Numbered from the stretch's first letter, positions 9,326-19,452 are shown. The stretch: DNA of 64,000 nucleotides from Hymenobacter sp. J193 (GCF_024700075.1 NZ_JAJONE010000001.1:4487001-4551000); one strand, 5' to 3'. Notes: generated by a model from the sequence alone, not told the origin. Numbers and translations are program-made.

Positions 9326-10750
9326 ATGCAATCAACCTCCGTTGTTCAGGAGCAACCCAACACGCAACAAGGTCATCCGCCCGGACTTTATCTGCTGTTC
9401 CTCACCGAAATGTGGGAGCGGTTCAGCTACTACGGCATGCGGGGCCTGCTCATGCTTTACCTGTCGAAGACGGCCCTGGAGGGCGGCTTGGGTATTCCGG
9501 CGGCCAGTGCTTCGCTGATATATGGCTACTTCACCGGCTTTGTGTACTTGACGCCTATTCTGGGGGGCTGGCTGGCCGACAAATACATTGGGCAGCGCCG
9601 CGCCATCCTGATCGGGGGCCTTACTATGGCTCTGGGGCAGTTTTTCCTGTTTATGCAGCCCGATCTTTCCCGGGAAGCGGCCTTTTTCGGGCTTCCCTGG
9701 CCCACAGCCCTCGGGCTGCTGCTGCTGTGCGTAGGCAACGGTTTCTTCAAGCCGAACATTTCCACCATCGTAGGTAAGCTGTATCAGCAGGGCGACTCCC
9801 GGCGCGATGCCGCCTTCACCATCTTCTACATGGGCATCAACACGGGCGCTTTCTTGGCCCCGCTGGTGTGCGGTTACCTGGCGGAAGATTTGTTCGCCAC
9901 TAAAACCGTGGTGGATGGCGTGGAGCAGGTGGCCAACTATGGTTTCCGCTACGGCTTCCTGGCGGCGGGCATCGGTATGCTGCTCGGGCAGCTGCTTTTC
10001 AACCTGCTGGGCAAGCGCTACCTCGGCGACGTGGGCATGTACCCCGAAGGCCAGAACGAAGACAAGAGCATTGCCAAGGCGCCGCTCACCAAGGAAGAAA
10101 CCGACCGCATGGCCGTTATCTTCATTATTACGCTGTTCGTGGTGTTTTTCTGGGCCGGGTTCGAGCAGGCCGGCTCCTCCCTCACGCTCTACACCGATAA
10201 GTATATCAACCGCGAGGTGCTGGGCTTCCTGATTCCCACGTCCTGGTTCCAGTCGGTGAATGCGGGCTTTATTGTATTGCTGGGCGCGCCGGTAGCGGCC
10301 CTGTGGATCAACCTGAGCCGCAAGGGCAAGGACCTGAGCATTCCCGTGAAGATGGGCCTGGGCATGATTCTGCTGGGCGTAGGCTTCCTGTTTATGGTAG
10401 GCGCCGTGATGGAGCGCGGCGGCGACGTAGCCGACCAGACCATCAAAGCCAGCATCTGGTGGCTCATTGCCACGTACTTCTTCCACACCATTGGGGAGCT
10501 GTGCCTGTCGCCGGTGGGCCTGTCGATGGTGTCACGCCTTTCGCCGCCCACGCTCACGTCCATGCTGATGGGCGTGTGGTTCCTGGCTCCCTTCGTGGCG
10601 CAGATTGCCGGCGGCTATATTGCCAAGTACGTAGAGGAACTAGGCGCGCTCAAAGTATTCGGACTGATTGCCGGCTTCGTTATTCTGGCCGGTCTGATTC
10701 TGGTTGCCATTGCCAAGAAGCTCTTTTACATGATGCACGGCCGCGGCTAA
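9326..10750 (+). CDS. Peptide MFS transporter (POT/PTR family)
   Basis: A proton-coupled di/tripeptide symporter of the inner membrane. The start at 9326 (MQSTSVVQEQ) gives 474 aa, and the signature ExxER motif appears as TEMWERFSYYG in the first helix. The PTR2 signature FYMGINTGAFLAPLVCGYL follows near residue 165, and about 12-14 hydrophobic helices are visible. An earlier in-frame start at 9245 would only add a non-membrane leader. No peptidase neighbour is present. Substrate class is inferred from the family. Confidence 0.94.
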   Translation: MQSTSVVQEQPNTQQGHPPGLYLLFLTEMWERFSYYGMRGLLMLYLSKTALEGGLGIPAASASLIYGYFTGFVYLTPILGGWLADKYIGQRRAILIGGLTMALGQFFLFMQPDLSREAAFFGLPWPTALGLLLLCVGNGFFKPNISTIVGKLYQQGDSRRDAAFTIFYMGINTGAFLAPLVCGYLAEDLFATKTVVDGVEQVANYGFRYGFLAAGIGMLLGQLLFNLLGKRYLGDVGMYPEGQNEDKSIAKAPLTKEETDRMAVIFIITLFVVFFWAGFEQAGSSLTLYTDKYINREVLGFLIPTSWFQSVNAGFIVLLGAPVAALWINLSRKGKDLSIPVKMGLGMILLGVGFLFMVGAVMERGGDVADQTIKASIWWLIATYFFHTIGELCLSPVGLSMVSRLSPPTLTSMLMGVWFLAPFVAQIAGGYIAKYVEELGALKVFGLIAGFVILAGLILVAIAKKLFYMMHGRG

Positions 10751-10770
10751 ACCATCAGGCATTAGCCTTA

Positions 10771-10806
10771 AAAAAGCCCCGCTGGATTCGTCCGACGGGG
10801 CTTTTT
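10771..10806. terminator. Terminator, copy 1 of a duplicated hairpin
   Basis: AAAAAGCCCCG and CGGGGCTTTTT pair around an inner GGA-TTCG-TCC hairpin. It follows the peptide transporter. Its sequence is the reverse complement of the hairpin at 11141-11178 with a single internal difference. Confidence 0.88.
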
Positions 10807-10876
10807 GTTGAAAGCTATAGGTTAATTTGATGCCGAAGCGTTATCGGTTACTTTCGGGATATAAGCCGTTTTATAC

Positions 10877-11122
10877 ATGTCAGACCGCCTTCACACAGTA
10901 CTCATTATCCTCTTCAGCTTTGCCTTGCTATGGGCCGCCATAAGCCTGATTAGCGTGCAGGTGAGCCTGAAATACGAAACCAGGGTAGATGGCTGCCTTT
11001 CCGCCGTATCCGGCCACGACCTGTGCGCCAGCTATAGCCTCATGAAATGGGTAACCGGCACGCTGGTGGTGACAGTAGTGCTGCTGATTGGATTTAGCCT
11101 CCAGCTGATCAGGAAGAACTGA
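10877..11122 (+). CDS. Small membrane protein, hypothetical
   Basis: An 81-residue protein with two predicted membrane helices (about residues 5-27 and 55-76) joined by a short loop with two cysteines (GCLSAVSGHDLC). The tail LQLIRKN is basic. No family is recognised. It is a monocistronic unit enclosed by two nearly identical terminators in opposite orientation, which isolates it from both neighbours. Confidence 0.6.
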   Translation: MSDRLHTVLIILFSFALLWAAISLISVQVSLKYETRVDGCLSAVSGHDLCASYSLMKWVTGTLVVTVVLLIGFSLQLIRKN

Positions 11123-11140
11123 GGCCCGCGAATACGCAAG

Positions 11141-11178
11141 AAAAAAGCCCCGCCGGACGAATCCAGCGGGGCTTTTTT
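11141..11178. terminator. Terminator, copy 2 of a duplicated hairpin
   Basis: AAAAAAGCCCCGC and GCGGGGCTTTTTT pair around GGA-CGAA-TCC. It lies between the small membrane gene and the convergent groEL gene. It is the inverted near-copy of the hairpin at 10771-10806. Confidence 0.88.
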
Positions 11179-11253
11179 GGTACAAGAAGAGGACGAACTG
11201 TCCGAAGGAATCCATTTGATTCGGGCATCCTAGGCGTTCAATCCGCGGCCGAA

Positions 11254-12924
<1,671 letters not shown>

Positions 12925-12943
12925 TCAGAGAAAGAAAAGAAGC

Positions 12944-13234
12944 TTATAGCACGGCCAGAATGTCCGACTCCCGCATGATGAGGTAGTCGGTGCCTTCCAC
13001 GGTGATTTCGGTGCCGGCATACTTGCCATAGAGCACTTGGTCGCCAACGCTTACCTGAGGCTTGATGGTAGTGCCGTTGTCGGCCACTTTGCCTTCGCCT
13101 ACAGCTACAACTTCGCCGCGCTGGGGCTTTTCTTTGGCCGTGTCGGGGATAATGATGCCCGATTTGGTTTTCTCCTCGGCAGCGGCCGGCGCGATGATGA
13201 CGCGGTCAGCCAGCGGTTTCATGCTAAGCGACAT
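12944..13234 (-). CDS. groES: Co-chaperonin GroES (Hsp10)
   Basis: The lid of the GroEL chamber. The start at 13234 gives [13 protein letters not shown] and 96 aa; a second ATG at 13222 ([10 protein letters not shown]) is also possible. The mobile loop ([18 protein letters not shown]) and the conserved [15 protein letters not shown] and [13 protein letters not shown] blocks are present. First gene of groES-groEL. The open frame continues upstream to 13414 but that part is non-coding in character. Confidence 0.97.
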   Translation of the reverse strand: MSLSMKPLADRVIIAPAAAEEKTKSGIIIPDTAKEKPQRGEVVAVGEGKVADNGTTIKPQVSVGDQVLYGKYAGTEITVEGTDYLIMRESDILAVL

Positions 13235-13415
13235 ATGGTACGTTTTGGTTGAAAAGGTTACTTGAAACAAGGTGGTGCCCGCTGCCCAACACTTCCTGTG
13301 CCAGCCCGCCCGAACCTGACAGAATGAACACGAAAACCGCATTCTTGGCGGAATCTTGCACCAAATCCTGACACACAGCTGACAGAGGCTGCCACTGCAG
13401 CGGGCTAAAAACAAA

Positions 13416-13449
13416 CATCCGGTGACTCCGCAAGCGGAACCACCGGATG
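13416..13449 (-). terminator. Terminator after secG
   Basis: CATCCGGTG and CACCGGATG form the outer stem around an inner CCGC/GCGG stem. On the minus strand it is followed by TTTGTTTTT, fitting a terminator for the secG transcript. Confidence 0.8.
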
Positions 13450-13483
13450 GTAGCGGTAAAGCTGAAAACGGCTAACGTCAGAC

Positions 13484-13867
13484 CTACTGAGCGGGCTGGG
13501 CCGCCGGAGCAGGAGCCGGCGTGGTGGCCGGAGCCGTAGCGGGAGCCTGGGCCGGAGCGGCTGAAGGAGCCGGTGCGGCAGGTACGCGGGTTTCGAGGGC
13601 GCGCTGCTGGTTTACGCTACGCACGGGCGCCGCGCTCGACTGCCCGTTGATCATATGCGTACCCAGGGCCAGCACAATCAGGCCAATGGCAAAGCCCCAG
13701 GTGAGGCGCTCCAGCAGGTCGCCGGTGCGCTTTACGCCCATGAGCTGGGCCGTGCCGCCCGCGCCAAACTGGCTGGAGAGGCCGCCACCTTTGGGGTTCT
13801 GAGCCAGCACCACCAGGGCCAGCAGCAAGCATACAAGAATGATCAGGCTAATCAGGGCAATGTACAT
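13484..13867 (-). CDS. secG: Preprotein translocase subunit SecG
   Basis: SecG is the small accessory subunit of the SecYEG channel. The protein has helix 1 (YIALISLIILVCLLLALVVLAQ), the conserved loop NPKGGGLSSQFGAGGTAQLMGVKRT, and helix 2 (LTWGFAIGLIVLALGTHMI). A low-complexity Ala/Pro tail follows, common in Bacteroidota SecG. The ATG directly touches the TAG that would end the frame-corrected upstream gene, indicating tight coupling. Confidence 0.95.
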   Translation of the reverse strand: MYIALISLIILVCLLLALVVLAQNPKGGGLSSQFGAGGTAQLMGVKRTGDLLERLTWGFAIGLIVLALGTHMINGQSSAAPVRSVNQQRALETRVPAAPAPSAAPAQAPATAPATTPAPAPAAQPAQ

Positions 13868-15309
13868 CTACTCCGTAAGTTTCAGGTGTTGAATTTGGTC
13901 GGCAAAGTACGCCTTTTTTCCGGCTGGCGCACCATCAGCCGTTCATATATTTCAATGGCTTTGGCCACTTTTCCCTGCCGAACCATGATTTTGGCCAGGC
14001 TTTCGGAGGCCAGCTCCGGCACGCTGCTGGTGCTGCGCACCGATAAATCGGCCTGCTCATCGGCGGGGGGCGGCAGCGCGGCCGGGCTTTTCAGGCGGGG
14101 CTTATTCTTAAGGAAACGATTGATCAGGTCAATGGACGTAGGCAGCGGAGCCAGCCGATGGGTTTCCGCGTAAGCCAGCAGCAAAGCGTCGGGCTCGAAG
14201 AACGTATCGAGCGGCAGCGGCCCGGTTTGGGCTTCGCTCGGCTCCAGGGCGTAGCCCAGACGGCTCCCGCCCGCTAGCCCGTAGCCAATGGCAGCATCGG
14301 CGTAGAATGCGGGCACAGTGCGGGCAGCGTTTTCATCCTCGGCCTCGGGCAGCTCGTACACGATGGGCGGAGCCGCGGGCTCCGGCTCCTCAAAGCCGTA
14401 CTCGAAGCGGGAAGAGCCCGCATCAGCCGGGGGCCGGATGGGGGGCGGTAGGGCCGGCAGGTCGTCGGGGATGAGGAGCGCGGGAACTGGTATTGTTTCG
14501 GCGCTTTCGGCGACTGGCAGGGGAGCAATTGCCTCTTGCTGGTTGGTAGTTTCCCCCGCGTCCTCAGCTATTTCCGGGGCGGCAGCGTCCGGCTCGATTA
14601 GGCTGGCAGTAGGAGCATCCTCGGTAACAGGCTCTTCAGCAGCCAACAACGGTGCCTCATCGGTTGCTTCGGCTTCCGGCTGCAATTCGGGCCGCTCTAT
14701 CAGGGTTTCAACCGAAATCGGTGCGGCCTCCGCTTCTGGTGGCAGCGCCATTTCCTCCGTTGACGATGGCGCCACTAGATAGCTTTCAATAGCAGGTTCC
14801 TCAGCGCCAGGCTCCGGCAGCGGGTGCGTTTCCGTTACATCAACAAGTTCTGTATCCGGCGCAGTCGTGGGTGCAAAGGGTTCTGGGCGCACCTCCTCCG
14901 GCGGCGCTTCAGGCAAGGCAGAGGACTCCGGCAGCGAAGCGGATACCTCAACCGTTGTCAGTTCCACTACGGCCGGCTCCTCCTCAGGCGGCAGCGCGCT
15001 GCGGGGCTCCGACTGGCTTCCTGCGGGCACTGCCGCAACCAGGGCCGGGGCCGGCGCATCTACCAGGACCGGCTCAGCCGTGGTTTCAATCAGGCGGCGC
15101 AGCAACTCCCGGTCGGCGGCGTAGGTGGCCGCGTGGCGCAGGCGCTGGCTGGCCAGCATGCTGCCCTGGTCGTGGGCGGCCTTGGCCAGTAGCAGGTGCG
15201 CTGTCTGGCAGTAGGGGAAAGCGGCCGCCAACTGCTCCAGCTCACGCACTTCGCCCGGCGAAATACGCGTGACGTGGTCAAGAATCTGCAGCAGCGACGC
15301 GCGGGTCAT
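13868..15309 (-). CDS. Conserved hypothetical protein with C-terminal TPR-like helices; apparent frameshift near the 3' end
   Basis: The N-terminal block (LLQILDHVTRISPGEVRELEQLAAAFPYCQ and LLLAKAAHDQGS) and a C-terminal TPR-like segment (LAKIMVRQGKVAKAIEIYERLM) flank about 270 residues of acidic Pro/Glu/Ala-rich linker. I recall this layout from Bacteroidota proteins encoded just before secG; function unknown. As read, the frame ends at 13882 with a poor tail (RRTLPTKFNT). If the A6 run (T6 on the plus strand, 13914-13919) had seven bases, it would continue as PEKKAYFADQIQHLKLTE and stop at 13868, touching the secG ATG. That ending fits the family, so 13868 is given as the end. Uncorrected, the product is 475 aa. 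Confidence 0.75.
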
Positions 15310-15435
15310 ACAGTTAAATTATTGTGAGGCAGACGGTTAATTGCTGTGGCAGGAAGTGTGAGCGTTCAGGGGCCCAAAGCCGGCGGGGCGCAACAATACG
15401 GGAATTTCAGCCAGCAAACCAGTTGCGTCGGCTAC

Positions 15436-15972
15436 TTACCAGTTGGCCACCGACTTGTTGAAGGCATCGTTGATGATGCGCCGATTGATTTCGCGGATTT
15501 TGGTCTGGTTGGCGTTGATCTGGGACGCATCCTGGGTGCCGGGAAAGTCTTCCTGGCTCTGGAAGGTCTGCTCGAAATCCTGCTTTGAATCCAAGGTATT
15601 GGTATACTTGACCCGCACCTGAATAGTCAGGCGGTTGAGGCCGGCCTGGTCGCGGCCATCCTGCTTTTCGATGGCTGCTGGAGCAATATCGTAGGAAATA
15701 ATGGCTCCCTCGAACTGCAAATCCCCATCGCGGGGCACCAGCTTCAGCGTGGTGTTACGCTGAAAGAAGTCCTTGAAGTCCTCGGTGAACTGCTGGGAAA
15801 TGGAGGAGGGGCCATTAGCCGCATTATTTGAAAACGTCTGGATAGACATAGTCTTAGCTCCGCCAGTAATGACGCCCGAAAAGGAGTACACCTTGCAGCC
15901 CGCTACCGAAAACAGGACGCCAACGGCCAGCAGCCCGTAGCAGATAGCCGACTTAAACTTGTTCCAGATCAT
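15436..15972 (-). CDS. lptE: LptE-family outer-membrane assembly lipoprotein
   Basis: A 178-residue lipoprotein: residues 1-26 are a signal with the lipobox SVAGC, and the mature part begins CKVYSFSGV. LptE plugs the LptD barrel and helps move lipopolysaccharide to the outer leaflet. Bacteroidota members show the GAKTMSIQTFSNNA and LTIQVRVKYTNT strands seen here. Its start overlaps the sigma-54 activator gene by 20 bases, so the two are translationally coupled. Family assignment rests on motif recall and context, not a search. Confidence 0.85.
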   Translation of the reverse strand: MIWNKFKSAICYGLLAVGVLFSVAGCKVYSFSGVITGGAKTMSIQTFSNNAANGPSSISQQFTEDFKDFFQRNTTLKLVPRDGDLQFEGAIISYDIAPAAIEKQDGRDQAGLNRLTIQVRVKYTNTLDSKQDFEQTFQSQEDFPGTQDASQINANQTKIREINRRIINDAFNKSVANW

Positions 15973-17311
15973 ACTGCTTGAGCTTGCGGTAGAGGGTGCG
16001 CTCTGAAATACCCAGGTCGTGGGCGGCGTACTTACGCTTGTTGTTGTGTTTCTTCAACGCCTTGATAATCATTTCCTTTTCCTTAGCTTCCAGGCTCAGG
16101 GTTTCCTCCTCGGTTTCGTGCGGAATGTCTTCCACCCGCTGGCTGTCGTCCTCGTAGTCCGTGGTTTCCTCGATGGAAGGCGTGAGAATGTACTCGGAGG
16201 CGGCTCCATCGGCGGCCGGGCGCAGGGGGCGGCCGCCTTCGTACGGTACGGGGCTGAGGTTGGTGAACAGGTGGCTGTTCTGGCGCAGCAGCTCCTGGGT
16301 TTCCTGGGGGCGCTGCCCGCCGGCCAAATCCAGTACCAGCCGCTTGAGGTCGGTCATGTCGCGGCGCATGTCGAATAATACCTTATAGAGCAGGTCGCGC
16401 TCCGAGTAGGCGTTGCCGGCGCCATCGGTGGCCTGGCCGGCGGCGTGGACCAGCATGGGCAAGCGGCTGCTCTGGTCGGCGGGGAGGTAGCCACGGAGGC
16501 GGCGGGCATCCACCTCGCGGTCCGTTTCCAGCACCGACATCTGCTCGGCCACGTTCTTGAGCTGACGGATGTTGCCGGGGAAGCGGAAGCGCTGCAGTTC
16601 CTGCACTGCCTCAGGGTTGAGGCTGATGGGCTTTACACGGTATCGGTCGGCAAAATCCGTGGCGAACTTTCTGAATAATAGATAGATGTCATCTCCTCGT
16701 TCACGCAGTGGTGGAACGGTGATGGGCACGGTGTTGAGGCGGTAGTACAGGTCTTCGCGGAAGCGTCCTTCGCGCACGGCATCCAGCAGATTCACGTTGG
16801 TGGCGGCCACCACGCGCACGTCGGTCTTCTGTACTTTGCTGGAGCCCACCCGGATAAACTCGCCGTTTTCGAGCACGCGCAGCAAACGGGCCTGAGTACC
16901 CAGGGGCATTTCCCCAATTTCATCAAGGAAGATGGTGCCGCCGTTGGTTACCTCGAAATAGCCTTTGCGGGCTTCCTGCGCGCCGGTGAAGGAGCCTTTT
17001 TCGTGCCCGAACAGCTCTGAGTCGATGGTGCCCTCAGGAATGGCGCCGCAGTTGATGGCAATAAACTGCCCGTGCTTGCGCGGCGACAGGGCGTGAATGA
17101 TCTTGGAAAACGACTCCTTGCCGGAGCCACTTTCGCCCGTTATCAGCACCGTCATGTCCGTCGGGGCCACCTGCGCCGCCACCTGAATGGCGTAGTTAAG
17201 CGTAGGCGCGTTGCCGATGATGCCGAAGCGCTGTTTGATACTCTGTATTTCGGAAGGTGTCAAGCTCGTTTTTGGTTTTTGGTTTTTGGTTTTTGGCTTG
17301 TCGGGAGCCAA
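15953..17311 (-). CDS. Sigma-54 interacting AAA+ transcriptional activator
   Basis: An enhancer-binding protein that hydrolyses ATP to open sigma-54 promoters. It has no receiver domain. Visible are Walker A (GESGSGKE), the sigma-54 contact loop as GSFTGA rather than GAFTGA, Walker B (GGTIFLDEIGEM), the arginine-finger region (GRFREDLYYRLN), and a C-terminal Fis-type helix-turn-helix (ALKKHNNKRKYAAHDLGISERTLYRKL). The first 16 residues (MAPDKPKTKNQKPKTS) come from a TTTTTGG heptad repeat. The ancestral start may have been the TTG at 17263, just before TPSEIQSIKQRFG. Downstream lptE is coupled to it. Confidence 0.92.
   Translation of the reverse strand: MAPDKPKTKNQKPKTSLTPSEIQSIKQRFGIIGNAPTLNYAIQVAAQVAPTDMTVLITGESGSGKESFSKIIHALSPRKHGQFIAINCGAIPEGTIDSELFGHEKGSFTGAQEARKGYFEVTNGGTIFLDEIGEMPLGTQARLLRVLENGEFIRVGSSKVQKTDVRVVAATNVNLLDAVREGRFREDLYYRLNTVPITVPPLRERGDDIYLLFRKFATDFADRYRVKPISLNPEAVQELQRFRFPGNIRQLKNVAEQMSVLETDREVDARRLRGYLPADQSSRLPMLVHAAGQATDGAGNAYSERDLLYKVLFDMRRDMTDLKRLVLDLAGGQRPQETQELLRQNSHLFTNLSPVPYEGGRPLRPAADGAASEYILTPSIEETTDYEDDSQRVEDIPHETEEETLSLEAKEKEMIIKALKKHNNKRKYAAHDLGISERTLYRKLKQYDLEQV
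17269..17296. repeat. Four tandem TTTTTGG heptads
   Basis: Exactly four copies of TTTTTGG on the plus strand. They form the left boundary of the four-helix-bundle cassette and encode the KPKTKNQKPKT part of the sigma-54 activator N-terminus. The right boundary (17763-17794) carries the inverse heptads. Confidence 0.9.
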
Positions 17312-17317
17312 AGGCCA

Positions 17318-17695
17318 TTAACCCAATGAGCGGTAATAGCGGATGAAGCCCTGCACTAGCTGGATGCAACTGCCAATTTTCTCCTCTATAGCTTGTAGTT
17401 GTTCGTTGGAAATGAATGCTAGGTCATAAGCCAAGTAGCATTGTGTTTCGAGTTCATACAATGAGCCTCGGGCAATAACCAGAAACTGAATTGTATCACG
17501 CGGATGCTGGCGTCCACTTCCTTCACTAATGTTAGAGGGCACCGATACTGCTGCCCGCCGCATCTGACTGGTCAGCCCAAACTTTTCTTCGGGTGGAAAT
17601 GACTGGGTAAGCACATAAACCAGCTTCACCAGTTCGCGGCCATGCTGCCACACTCGCAGGTCTTTGTAGTTCTGTTGGACGACTGGCTTGTCCAT
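17318..17695 (-). CDS. Four helix bundle protein (23S rRNA intervening-sequence family)
   Basis: A 125-residue all-helical protein with the family signatures YKDLRVWQHGRELVKLVY, FGLTSQMRRAAVSVPSNISEGSGR and SLYELETQCYLAYDL. The family was named from ORFs in intervening sequences of 23S rRNA genes. It also occurs as free-standing genes, and a related protein is the accessory protein of diversity-generating retroelements. Its molecular function is unknown. Here it sits between miaB and the sigma-54 gene, bounded on both sides by CCAAAAA-type heptads in inverted orientation, which suggests a mobile cassette. No transposase or reverse transcriptase is nearby. Confidence 0.92.
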   Translation of the reverse strand: MDKPVVQQNYKDLRVWQHGRELVKLVYVLTQSFPPEEKFGLTSQMRRAAVSVPSNISEGSGRQHPRDTIQFLVIARGSLYELETQCYLAYDLAFISNEQLQAIEEKIGSCIQLVQGFIRYYRSLG

Positions 17696-17762
17696 AGCTT
17701 AAGTGGAAACGGCCTGCTTTCAGAAAAACTTTACAGAACACCTGGGAAGTTGGCAGAACCAG

Positions 17763-17794
17763 CCAAAAACCAAAAGCAACCAACCAAAAACCAA
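17763..17794. repeat. CCAAAAA heptads, right boundary of the four-helix-bundle cassette
   Basis: CCAAAAACCAAAAG, then CAACCAA, CCAAAAA and CCAAC on the plus strand, inverse to the TTTTTGG copies at 17269-17296. The run ends at the last base before the miaB stop codon. Confidence 0.85.
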
Positions 17795-19255
17795 CTAAAC
17801 TATTTCCCCCAGCAGCGCGGCGCCGGTGGTAGTAGTTACCAGTACGTTCACGTAGTCGCCTTTCTGGGCGGTGCCTTTGGGGAAGATGACCACCTGGTTC
17901 TGGCTGTTGCGGCCGCTGAGCTGCTCCTCAGAGCGTTTCGAACGACCTTCTACCAGCACCTGATGCACGCGGCCGACCATGCGGGCGTAGCGGGCCCGGG
18001 CGTGCAGCTGCTGGCGGTCAATGACTTCCTGCAGGCGGCGCTTCTTCACGTCCAGGGGAATGTCGTCTTCCAGCTTGCGGGCAGCCAGGGTGCCGGGGCG
18101 CTCGGAGTAGAAGAAGTTGTAGCCCATGTCGTACTGCACGAAATCAATCAAGCTGAGCGTGTCTTGGTGCTCTTCCTCAGTTTCCGAGCAGAAACCCGCA
18201 ATCATATCGGTGCTAATGGCGCAGTCCTCGCCGAGGATGCGGCGGATGGCCTGCACCCGCTCCTCGTACCAGGGCCGGTCGTAGGTGCGGTTCATGAGCT
18301 TGAGCACGCGCGAGTTACCGCTCTGAGCCGGCAGGTGAATGTACTTGCAGATGTTGTCGTAGCGCGCCATCGTGTGCAGCACTTCATCCGTAATGTCCTT
18401 CGGATGCGAGGTAGAGAAGCGCACCCGCAACAGGGGGCTGATGAGGGCCACGCGCTCCAGGAGCTGAGCAAAGTTCACGAACTCCAGCCCGTCATCCGAG
18501 GCCCATTTGTAGGAGTCCACGTTCTGACCCAGCAGCGTCACTTCCTTGTAGCCCTGGGCCACCAGGTCGCGGGCTTCCTGCACGATGCTGTGCGCGTCGC
18601 GGCTCCGCTCGCGGCCCCGGGTGAAGGGTACCACGCAGAAGGAGCACATGTTGTCGCAGCCGCGCATGATGCTGATGAAGGCCGTGATGCCGTTCGAGTT
18701 CAGGCGCACCGGGGTGATGTCGGCGTAGGTTTCTTCGCGGCTCAGCAGCACGTTTACGGCCTTCTGGCCGCCATCCACCTGCTGAATGAGCTGGGGCAGG
18801 TCGCGGTAAGCGTCGGGGCCTACCACCAAATCCACCAGCTTTTCTTCTTCCAGAAACTTGCTTTTCAGGCGCTCGGCCATGCAGCCCAGCACCCCCACCA
18901 GCAGGCCGGGGTTGCGCTTTTTGTGGCCGTTGATCTGGGAAAGGCGCATGCGTACCGTCTGCTCGGCCTTCTCCCGGATAGAGCAGGTGTTCAGCAGCAC
19001 CAGGTCAGCCCCCTCAAGCTGGTCGGTGGTATCGAAGCCTTCGTTGAAGAGGATGCTCGACACGATTTCGGAGTCGGAGAAGTTCATCTGGCAGCCGTAG
19101 CTCTCAATGTAGAGCTTGCGGGTGCGGCCGGTGCGGGTAGCGGCCTGCACGCGCACAGCGCCCGAGGGCTCATGCGCGTGCGTGGTGGCGTCCACGGCGG
19201 GCGTGGGCAAGGTAGGCGTATCGAGAAAATCGAGCGTAATCAGCGGTTGGGACAT
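17795..19255 (-). CDS. miaB: tRNA-2-methylthio-N6-dimethylallyladenosine synthase
   Basis: A radical-SAM methylthiotransferase that converts i6A37 to ms2i6A37 in tRNAs reading UNN codons. The N-terminal UPF0004 domain holds [15 protein letters not shown] and two more cysteines ([18 protein letters not shown]) for one cluster. The radical-SAM cluster is [18 protein letters not shown]-terminal TRAM region ends the 486-residue protein. A TATCTTTG promoter-like box lies at 19302-19309. The window also encodes MiaE, which hydroxylates the MiaB product, and MtaB, the related t6A enzyme. Confidence 0.96.
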   Translation of the reverse strand: MSQPLITLDFLDTPTLPTPAVDATTHAHEPSGAVRVQAATRTGRTRKLYIESYGCQMNFSDSEIVSSILFNEGFDTTDQLEGADLVLLNTCSIREKAEQTVRMRLSQINGHKKRNPGLLVGVLGCMAERLKSKFLEEEKLVDLVVGPDAYRDLPQLIQQVDGGQKAVNVLLSREETYADITPVRLNSNGITAFISIMRGCDNMCSFCVVPFTRGRERSRDAHSIVQEARDLVAQGYKEVTLLGQNVDSYKWASDDGLEFVNFAQLLERVALISPLLRVRFSTSHPKDITDEVLHTMARYDNICKYIHLPAQSGNSRVLKLMNRTYDRPWYEERVQAIRRILGEDCAISTDMIAGFCSETEEEHQDTLSLIDFVQYDMGYNFFYSERPGTLAARKLEDDIPLDVKKRRLQEVIDRQQLHARARYARMVGRVHQVLVEGRSKRSEEQLSGRNSQNQVVIFPKGTAQKGDYVNVLVTTTTGAALLGEIV

Positions 19256-19339
19256 GGAAAAAGCCTTTTGCAGGCGGCAGATTCACAGTTCAGAGAACGG
19301 CAAAGATAACCTTTCGGGACGAAAATGACAGAATGGCAG

Positions 19340-19452
19340 GAAGGTGAAGTGGTGAAATTGTGAAATGGCGAGTTGATTTTCCGCTGGCGCATAGCTGCGC
19401 AAGTGGCGCGGCCAGAACGTCAAACGCACTATCTCACCATTTCACCTTCAGC
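19340..19452. repeat. Inverted repeat of GTGAAATG-type octads in the miaB-pabB gap
   Basis: The left arm is three near-tandem octads (GTGAAGTG, GTGAAATT, GTGAAATG); the right arm is the inverse GGTGAAATGGTGAG. The right arm overlaps the 3' end of pabB and encodes its last residues. The space between (about 60 bases) is GC-rich without other features. Confidence 0.6.

Noticed and set aside
13914..13919. Programmed -1 frameshift of the dnaX type (A AAA AAG)
   Set aside because: The bases AAAAAAG are present but out of register: the zero frame reads GAA AAA AGG, not AAA AAG. Homopolymer slippage or error is a better explanation.
17318..17695. Diversity-generating retroelement accessory protein
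   Set aside because: No reverse transcriptase, template repeat or variable repeat is nearby; only the fold family is shared.
17642..19309. 555-codon open frame antisense to miaB
   Set aside because: A shadow of miaB; His/Val/Gln-rich nonsense composition and no motif.
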